Below are positions 58,504-64,000 of a stretch of 64,000 bases of DNA, piece by piece (the first letter of the stretch is position 1; every line of letters starts with the position of its first letter). Source of the stretch: Caldilinea sp. CFX5. Its GTDB lineage: Bacteria > Chloroflexota > Anaerolineae > Caldilineales > Caldilineaceae. The translations under genes and the position numbers were made by a program. The stretch lies in the NCBI GenBank assembly GCA_021405325.1, contig QWII01000001.1, positions 248,001 to 312,000 on the forward strand, written 5' to 3'. The notes beneath the pieces were generated by a model, which saw only the letters and a list, made by a program, of their open reading frames with translations, made no database searches and was not told the DNA's origin.

Positions 58504-59478
58504 ATGATCCTGGTTGTCGGCGCCACCGGCCAACTCGGTACGGCGATTACACGAAAACTTGTTGCAACCCAACAACCGGTGCGCGCCTTTGTCCGACGCA
58601 CTGCGGAGTATCGCCATCTACAAGCGCTGGGGGTTGAGCTGGCGTTTGGCGATCTGCGCGAACCGGCCACCGTCCATGCAGCCTGCCAGGGCGTCACCAC
58701 CATCATCACCACGGCCAACGGCGTCATCCAGCGCAAAGGCGACAGCATCAAAGCGATTGATGGGGATGGCAACGCCAATCTGATAGCCGCCGCCAAAGGA
58801 GCGAATGTGCAACAGTTCATCTACGCCTCGGTGCCGGTGACGCCCTTTGATCAAGCCGTGCCGGCGCTGAAGTACAAGCGGCTCACTGAAGAGCGGTTGC
58901 AGGCGAGCGGGCTGAACTACACCATTGTGCGCCTCTCGGTCTTTATGGATGTCTGGCTGGCGCTCTTGGGCAGCCATGTCCCCACCCGTGGCGCCGAGCA
59001 GCCGACGGTGAAGCGCCCCTTCTGGTTTTCGCAACTCTTTATGGCCGGCGTCGGCGGCATGGTGGAGGGGCGAGGATTGGCGTTGGTGCCGGGCAATGGC
59101 AAAGCGCGTCATGCCTTTATTACGGTGGACGATGCGGCGCGGGTACTGGTCGCCTGTGTTGGTCATCCCGCAGCCCAACACGCCATCTTCCATGTCGGCG
59201 GCCCGGAAGTCTTGTCCTGGGATGAAACCGTGGCGCGCTTTGGGCAAGCCGTGGGGCGGAAGGTGCGCCCGATCCATCTACCGATTGCGGTGGCGCGGGT
59301 CAACCAGGCGCTGCTCAGTCCCCTCGGTGATGGCCCGGCCAACATCATGGGCATGATCCGCATGACCGGCGCCGCCGATTCCGCCTACCCCACCACCGAC
59401 ACCGACCGGCTGCTCAGCGGGCCGCTGACGACCATGCAGGAGTTTCTGGCGCAGAAGATCAGCACAGCAGACGCCTAA
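58504..59478 (+). CDS. NmrA-like NAD(P)-binding reductase 2
   Basis: 324 residues; ATG 58504 with GAGGAGG seven bases upstream. MILVVGATGQLGTAITRKLV is the Rossmann loop; TTIITTANGVIQRKGDS, FIYASVPVTPFDQAVPALKY and ASGLNYTIVRLSVFMDVWLA follow the same plan as reductase 1, with KYKR where classical SDRs have YxxxK. The two proteins are clearly related but not recent duplicates. The shared upstream direct repeat suggests common control. Confidence 0.92.
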   Translation: MILVVGATGQLGTAITRKLVATQQPVRAFVRRTAEYRHLQALGVELAFGDLREPATVHAACQGVTTIITTANGVIQRKGDSIKAIDGDGNANLIAAAKGANVQQFIYASVPVTPFDQAVPALKYKRLTEERLQASGLNYTIVRLSVFMDVWLALLGSHVPTRGAEQPTVKRPFWFSQLFMAGVGGMVEGRGLALVPGNGKARHAFITVDDAARVLVACVGHPAAQHAIFHVGGPEVLSWDETVARFGQAVGRKVRPIHLPIAVARVNQALLSPLGDGPANIMGMIRMTGAADSAYPTTDTDRLLSGPLTTMQEFLAQKISTADA

Positions 59479-59537
59479 ACCCCCGTCCCATCGGGACGCT
59501 TGAGTTTAGGCTTTTGGATCAGAAAGGAAATAGCATT

Positions 59538-59969
59538 ATGTTTGCCCAACCCATGCAAACAACGCTTTGTCGATTTCTGCTGGCGCTCATCGTCATTAGC
59601 TGTTGTGTAACGGGGAGTTTCACTCTCGCCGCGATTCCTGTGCAGGCGGCTGACTTTGTGCCATTAAAAGGCCGTTTTGCCGGCGTCGGCGCTGATTTTT
59701 CCGGCAACTTTACCCACATCGGCAACTTTCAAGGGGTGGCCGATCTGGAAGCCCGAACCGCTGTCTGGACCGCCGCCAATGGCGATACCATCACCAACCA
59801 GACCACGTCCTTTGTGCTGTTCGAGGAAGTCACCCCCGGTGTTTTCCGCTATGAGCAGACGCTCGTCATCACCGGCGGCAGCGCCACGGCGGCGGGGTTG
59901 ATCAATCTGGTGACGGGTGCATATGATGGGGTGTTGACGGGGACAATTTCGCGACCAAACAATAATTAA
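59538..59969 (+). CDS. Small secreted protein of unknown function
   Basis: 143 residues; ATG 59538 with AAAGGAAA upstream. Signal peptide CRFLLALIVISCCVTGSFTL ending near VQA. The mature part is beta-rich (GRFAGVGADFSGNFTHIGNF, NQTTSFVLFEEVTPGVF, GGSATAAGLINLVTG), resembling small calycin-like or allene-oxide-cyclase-like barrels. No FLPL motif. It starts 59 bp after reductase 2 and ends ten bases before the RidA gene, so it may belong to one operon. Confidence 0.78.
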   Translation: MFAQPMQTTLCRFLLALIVISCCVTGSFTLAAIPVQAADFVPLKGRFAGVGADFSGNFTHIGNFQGVADLEARTAVWTAANGDTITNQTTSFVLFEEVTPGVFRYEQTLVITGGSATAAGLINLVTGAYDGVLTGTISRPNNN

Positions 59970-59979
59970 GGAGAACCAA

Positions 59980-60375
59980 ATGGAACGACGCATTACCAAC
60001 CCGTGGACCTGGCAAGAACCCTTTGGTTTTGTCCACGCCCATGAAGTCAAAGCCGCGCAGTATATACTCTACTGTGCCGGTCAACTCTCTACCGGTGATG
60101 ACGGCCACCCCGTCCATATCGGCGATTTGCGCGCCCAGGTGAGTCAAGCCTTTGACAACCTGGAACGGGTCTTGCAGGAGGCCGGCTACACCCTGGCCGA
60201 TGTGACGCGGCTCAACTACTACACCACCGATGTCGATGGCTTGCTGGCGAATTGGGATGTGATTGTCAACCGGCTTACGGCGGCTGGTTGCCGGTGTAGT
60301 AGCACACTCTTAGGCGTCGCCCGCCTCGCCTACCCGGAGATGATGATCGAGATCGAAGCGACGGCGGCGAAGTAA
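59980..60375 (+). CDS. RidA (YjgF/YER057c/UK114) family protein
   Basis: 131 residues. RidA-family proteins deaminate reactive enamine/imine intermediates. Typical segments: ILYCAGQLSTGDDG, AFDNLERVLQEAGYTLADVT and the C-terminal LGVARLAYPEMMIEIEATA. The usual catalytic Arg environment (PARxT in RidA) reads CRCSSTLLGV here, so it belongs to a divergent branch in which imine deaminase activity is uncertain. It follows the secreted protein gene by ten bases and has AAGGAG upstream. Confidence 0.93.
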   Translation: MERRITNPWTWQEPFGFVHAHEVKAAQYILYCAGQLSTGDDGHPVHIGDLRAQVSQAFDNLERVLQEAGYTLADVTRLNYYTTDVDGLLANWDVIVNRLTAAGCRCSSTLLGVARLAYPEMMIEIEATAAK

Positions 60376-60718
60376 GCCGCACTGCGCTTCTGTCTGCGGG
60401 AACACAACAACGGGGCCCAGCGGGCGCCCCGGAAGTAACGGATTTATTTGCGCAGGCCAGCATGCACATTTCCGAAATAATGCCGATATCGTAGGTGCGG
60501 TTTGCAACCGCACGTTTCTCCGGGAGCCGTGCGATTGCAAACCGCACCTACGGCTATACCCGTGCTAATTTGTTAATGTGCATGCTGGCCTGCGCAAAAT
60601 CAGTTCCCGCCCTTATCCGCTGTAGTGTTACTGCCTGCATCAACCGTAATAATTCGGATGTTCTACAGTTAGGGCTAACTAATCGTAGAAAGTATGAAAA
60701 GCGCAAGGAGAAAACAGC
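60376..60718. other. Spacer with a hairpin repeat
   Basis: 343 bp holding the GTGCGGTTTGCAA hairpin (60490-60552) flanked by a second inverted pair CAGGCCAGCATGCAC / GTGCATGCTGGCCTG at about 60453-60592. No gene seen. Confidence 0.65.
60490..60552. repeat. Hairpin, 18-bp arms CGTAGGTGCGGTTTGCAA
   Basis: Arms 60490-60507 and 60535-60552, with a further imperfect inner pairing CCGCACG/CGTGCG. It is nested within a second inverted repeat of about 15 bp. Confidence 0.85.
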
Positions 60719-60932
60719 ATGACTATCATCAACCGCCGAACTTTCCTGGCGCAACAAGGCAAGTTCCGGGAAGCGATTGCCCTGTTGTGTACAGCCACCA
60801 AAGGCAGTCCGTACAAATACCGCATCGCCAGCCGCCTTTATGACCCAGTGGTATGAAGTCACCCAAGCCGGTGGTGCGAATGAAGTTTGGATCTTGGAAG
60901 CAGCAAGTGAAAAGGAGGAAGGCAATGGATAG
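60719..60932 (+). pseudogene. Degenerate NIPSNAP-like gene
   Basis: ATG 60719 with AAGGAG eight bases upstream gives MTIINRRTFLAQQGKFREAI, similar to the start of small NIPSNAP/dimeric barrel proteins, but stops after 45 residues. The continuation (TQWYEVTQAGGANEVWILEA) is in another frame from 60840 to 60932. A deletion or frameshift appears to have destroyed the gene. Confidence 0.5.
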
Positions 60933-61320
60933 CGTAGCATTGGTCAAACAACTCTATCAAGAATTCGCGGCGAGGAATATTCCCGCCATTCTGACCGTCT
61001 TTGATCCGGCGATTGAATGGCACGAATGTAAAGGCTTGCCCTTTGTCGAGGGTGATGGCCTCTTTGTTGGTCCGCAAGCCGTGTTACAAAATGTCTTTGC
61101 ACGGATTGGTGATTACTTTGATAACTTCCACATTGATGTACAAGAACTCATCAGCAACAGCGACGGCAGCAAGGTCGTGATGGCCGGCTATTACAAAGGC
61201 ATCTGGAAACCCACGGGCAAGGAATTTACCGCCAATGCCACCCACGTCTGGACATTGGCGGACGGGAAATTGATCCGTTTTTTCCAGGCGGTTGACAGCG
61301 CTGCGATGATCAAGCCCTAA
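60925..61320 (+). CDS. SnoaL-like (NTF2-fold) protein
   Basis: 131 residues; ATG 60925 with AAAAGGAGG upstream. MDSVALVKQLYQEFAARNIP, FDPAIEWHECKGLP and the C-terminal ATHVWTLADGKLIRFFQAVD match the SnoaL-like domain found in ketosteroid-isomerase-related proteins. Substrate unknown. It overlaps the end of the degenerate NIPSNAP-like gene by eight bases. Confidence 0.92.
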   Translation: MDSVALVKQLYQEFAARNIPAILTVFDPAIEWHECKGLPFVEGDGLFVGPQAVLQNVFARIGDYFDNFHIDVQELISNSDGSKVVMAGYYKGIWKPTGKEFTANATHVWTLADGKLIRFFQAVDSAAMIKP

Positions 61321-61584
61321 GGCGAACGCGCCGAGCCACTGGCATAACCGGCAAGGGCCGTAGTCGGCACTACATGCAGAACCAAAACCGAATTTTTCCC
61401 GTTTGCCACTACCTCACTTTGCGCCGGAGTAGCGGCATGGCCTGACGGTCAAAAACTCGGTTCTTACAATAAACACAATAATCATCAGTAGACCGCAACG
61501 CAACTGAGATCGCCACAGCCCGACTTCAGACCATACGACGACACGACTGCGGACGACTGAGTACGGAGGAACCAAGAAATCGCA
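61321..61584. other. Spacer without recognised gene
   Basis: 264 bp with short phrases such as ACGACTGCGGACGACTG that resemble the text at about 32380-32405. Imperfect inverted phrases (GACGGTCAAAAACTCGGTTCT) are present, but no clear promoter or hairpin. Confidence 0.4.
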
Positions 61585-62745
61585 ATGAAAATGAAATTTG
61601 GCATCTTCATGGCCCCCTTTCATGCACCCCACCACAACCCAACGTTGTCTCTGGAGCAAGACCTCAGCCTGCTTGAGCATTTAGACCGGTTAGGCTTTGA
61701 CGAAGCCTGGATCGGGGAACATCATTCGGCCGGCAGCGAAATTATTGCCTCACCGGAGATCTTCATCATGGCGGCAGCCGCCCGCACCCGACAGATTAAG
61801 TTAGGCACCGGTGTCGTCTCACTGCCTTATCATAATCCGTTGTGGGTGGCGGAGCGCATGGTGTTGCTGGACCATTTGACGCGTGGACGGGTGATGTTGG
61901 GCGTTGGGCCGGGCGCCTTGCCGACCGATGCCGCGATGTTGGGGTTGGAACCGACGCAGATGCGTCCATTGCTGGAAGAGTACATGGCGATCTTGGTACA
62001 TCTGCTCACCAGTGAGGAACCGATTAGCTATCAGTCCGACCGTCTCACCCTGAAAGATGCTCGTTTACATTTGCGCCCTTACTCCGATCCGCTCTTTGAT
62101 CTGGCGGTGGCTGCCGTGGCTTCCCCTTCCGGCGCCAAATTGGCCGGACGCTATGGAGCGGGTCTGCTCTCTTTGGGCGCAACCGTTGCCGTGGGGATGG
62201 ATGTGCTGGCGCACCATTGGCGCATTCAGGAAGCGCAGGCTGCCCAGTATGGTCAAGTGGCGGACCGCAACAAGTGGCGTTTGGTCGGCCTTATGCACCT
62301 GGCAGAGAGCGAAGAACAGGCTCGCGCCGACATGCGCTATGGCATGGAGCAGTGGTTCCGCTACTTCCAAGATGTTGCCGCCTTCCCACAAATGGCAGTG
62401 TTGGGCGGCAAATTGGAGGAGATGATCGACTTTGTGAACAATGGGTTGGGGGTGGTGGGCACCCCGGATCGCATGGTGGCGCAGATTAAGAATTTGCTTG
62501 AACAATCGAATGGTGGCTTTGGCGCCTACCTGACCCTGGCGCATAACTGGGCGAATCCGGCGGCGACCAAACGGAGCTTTGAACTCTTTGCCCATGAAGT
62601 CATGCCCCACTTTCAATCCTCCGGCAGCGGGTTGCAGGCCCACGCCGACCGTGCGCAAGCGACGCGCGCCGGTCTGGCCGAGTTACAAATGAAAGCCGTG
62701 GCCGAAGCTGCCGAACGCTATGAGAAGGAGCAAAACCGCGTATAA
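61585..62745 (+). CDS. Luciferase-like (LLM class) flavin-dependent monooxygenase
   Basis: 386 residues; ATG 61585 (GGAGGAA lies 15 bases upstream, rather far). The TIM-barrel family pattern is clear: KFGIFMAPFHAPHHNP, GFDEAWIGEHHSAGSEIIAS, LGTGVVSLPYHNPLWVAERM, HLTRGRVMLGVGPGALPTDA and late VGTPDRMVAQIKNL. The N-terminal PFH and GEHHS match limonene-monooxygenase-like members. It would use reduced flavin and O2 on a small organic substrate. The Gfo/Idh/MocA gene follows after 54 bp. Confidence 0.95.
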   Translation: MKMKFGIFMAPFHAPHHNPTLSLEQDLSLLEHLDRLGFDEAWIGEHHSAGSEIIASPEIFIMAAAARTRQIKLGTGVVSLPYHNPLWVAERMVLLDHLTRGRVMLGVGPGALPTDAAMLGLEPTQMRPLLEEYMAILVHLLTSEEPISYQSDRLTLKDARLHLRPYSDPLFDLAVAAVASPSGAKLAGRYGAGLLSLGATVAVGMDVLAHHWRIQEAQAAQYGQVADRNKWRLVGLMHLAESEEQARADMRYGMEQWFRYFQDVAAFPQMAVLGGKLEEMIDFVNNGLGVVGTPDRMVAQIKNLLEQSNGGFGAYLTLAHNWANPAATKRSFELFAHEVMPHFQSSGSGLQAHADRAQATRAGLAELQMKAVAEAAERYEKEQNRV

Positions 62746-62799
62746 GACGATGCCGTTTGGTAGCGTGCTTCAGCGCAATCCTGCTTGAGGAGGTGTGAA

Positions 62800-63936
62800 A
62801 TGACCCTACGCGCAGTCGTAATCGGCGCCGGCTGGGCCGGCCAAGGCCATGTGAAAGCCTTGCGGTTTGCGGACGTGGAGGTGGTCGCCATCTGTGCGCG
62901 CGATCGGGAAGTGACCCAAGCGGTGGCCGACCGTTTGGGCGTGCCGCTGGCCTCGACCGATTGGCGACAAACCTTGGAAGCGGTGAAGCCGGAGATTGTG
63001 ACGATAGCCACCCCGGCTTCTCTACGGCGTGAGGTGGTTGAAGTCGCCACGGCGCTCGGTTGTCATCTACTCTGTGACAAACCGCTGGCGGCCACGGCGG
63101 CTGAAGCCCGGGACCTCTATACGCTGGTCGAGCAGGCCGGGGTCAAACATGCGTATGCGGCGACGCTCTACTACGATCCAAGCATCGCCTGGGTTGCTGA
63201 GTTGCTGCGCGAAGGGGCCATCGGCGCTCTGCAGGAGATCGCTGTGATGTTCCGGCTGCCGGCGTGGACGCCATTACGCCCCTGGACGTGGGTTGATGTG
63301 CTGGCGATGGGGGGTGGTGTGCTGAACAATGGACAAACCCACTTCTTCGCCATGCTCGAAGCGATGCTGGGCAGCAAGGTGCTGCGTGTCACCGGCGAGG
63401 CGCGTCTGCTGCGCCAACAGGCGCCGGTTGTCACGGCTATTCATGATCTCCGGCGGATCAATGACCATGAACCGACCGCCGAAGCAGCCGCCCACTATGA
63501 GTGGCGCGCCTGTGATGCCGACGGCGCTTTTTCGGCCCTGCTGCGCTTTGCGCCGCCCCATCCCCACCAACCGGAAGTCCCGGTCGCCATCCAGGTGAAT
63601 ATGGGCGTTCATGCCCTGTCGCCCACCAATGGCTGGTACTTCTACGGGGAAGGCGGCATCCTGCAGGCACAGGGGGTCTTTTCGCTGACCGTTTCCCGTT
63701 TCAATGGGCCTGAGACCGCGCCAACACCCCTCCCTGTCCCCCAGCGTCTGCGCGACGCCCTGCCGGCCATTGGCGAAGATACGGAAAACAAATGGGCCGT
63801 GTTGGCCCGCGACTTTGCGGCCGATATACGCGGCGAAGCACACCGGCCCTATCTCACCTTTCATGATGGCTGGCGCTATCAAGTGGCAATCGATGCCATT
63901 CGGGCGGGGCAGGGGTGGTGCAATTTACCGGAGTGA
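62800..63936 (+). CDS. Gfo/Idh/MocA-family oxidoreductase
   Basis: 378 residues; ATG 62800 with GAGGAGG upstream. N-terminal Rossmann domain AVVIGAGWAGQGHVKALRFA, the family motif CDKPLAATAAEA (catalytic Lys of the EKP-type motif) and the C-terminal domain with VDVLAMGGGVLNNGQTHFFAML, where the His is the usual substrate ligand (GGG...D/N..H). It oxidises or reduces a sugar-like or cyclitol substrate with NAD(P). Likely co-transcribed with the monooxygenase. Confidence 0.94.
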   Translation: MTLRAVVIGAGWAGQGHVKALRFADVEVVAICARDREVTQAVADRLGVPLASTDWRQTLEAVKPEIVTIATPASLRREVVEVATALGCHLLCDKPLAATAAEARDLYTLVEQAGVKHAYAATLYYDPSIAWVAELLREGAIGALQEIAVMFRLPAWTPLRPWTWVDVLAMGGGVLNNGQTHFFAMLEAMLGSKVLRVTGEARLLRQQAPVVTAIHDLRRINDHEPTAEAAAHYEWRACDADGAFSALLRFAPPHPHQPEVPVAIQVNMGVHALSPTNGWYFYGEGGILQAQGVFSLTVSRFNGPETAPTPLPVPQRLRDALPAIGEDTENKWAVLARDFAADIRGEAHRPYLTFHDGWRYQVAIDAIRAGQGWCNLPE

Positions 63937-64000
63937 AGTTCAGTGTTCATTACGAAAAAGGGGATTCCCAACGTGCTAACGTACTTTGCAACCGTTCGCG

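Overview
The window looks like a 64 kb chromosomal segment of a GC-rich Chloroflexota bacterium, Anaerolineae/Caldilineae-like. Supporting signs are secreted proteins carrying a short FLPL/YLPL motif, large SARP (BTAD)-ATPase-TPR regulators, a Gram-positive-type SOS box, a fosfomycin-insensitive-type MurA and many intergenic hairpin repeats. The phylum is an inference from gene content; no rRNA or tRNA gene was seen.

Layout. 0-7.3 kb (minus strand): partial ftsH, a HAD-like protein, and the aspartate-family genes asd, hom and lysC. The lysC leader carries a SAM-I riboswitch, then a 36-codon threonine-rich leader peptide, then a terminator hairpin with a plausible antiterminator: a two-input control region for the first enzyme of Met/Thr/Lys synthesis. 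7.4-9.9 kb: a secreted BNR-repeat protein and a small gene paired with an HNH endonuclease.

9.9-26 kb is an accessory island, AT-richer up to about 24 kb: a sigma-70-like factor fused to anti-sigma-type zinc-finger segments, a TPR-CHAT caspase-like protease, a secreted NHL-clostripain protease, three small secreted or membrane proteins plus an 87-residue protein, and two large secreted repeat proteins. Three of its genes share an identically spaced bipartite upstream motif (ATGCCAGAAA, 14 bases, CATTYC), a candidate promoter for the island sigma factor. I infer a protease-linked sigma regulon controlling surface or secreted proteins, resembling in outline the CHAT-protease/sigma pairs of type III-E CRISPR loci but without any cas gene here.

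26-32 kb: a secreted GH5 hydrolase overlapped by a membrane-spanning HTH regulator with an extracellular sensor-like domain, three palindromes ahead of the regulator, and a secreted beta-propeller protein. 32-46 kb (mostly housekeeping): M19 dipeptidase, phosphatidylserine synthase, a fused phospholipid methyltransferase-phosphatidylserine decarboxylase, a ModB-like permease, gyrB and murA diverging around an SOS-type palindrome, a GT39-like glycosyltransferase with an octanucleotide tandem repeat, two lipoproteins and a site-2 protease with CBS domains. 46-64 kb: two SARP-type regulators, two NmrA-like reductases each downstream of the same 11-bp-period direct repeat, an AraC regulator, a truncated AAA-ATPase, an M64 peptidase, RidA, two SnoaL-like proteins, a luciferase-like monooxygenase and a Gfo/Idh/MocA oxidoreductase, with several gene remnants.

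About twenty long, mostly perfect intergenic inverted repeats (14-33 bp arms) of different sequence punctuate the core regions but are almost absent from 7.4-24 kb.
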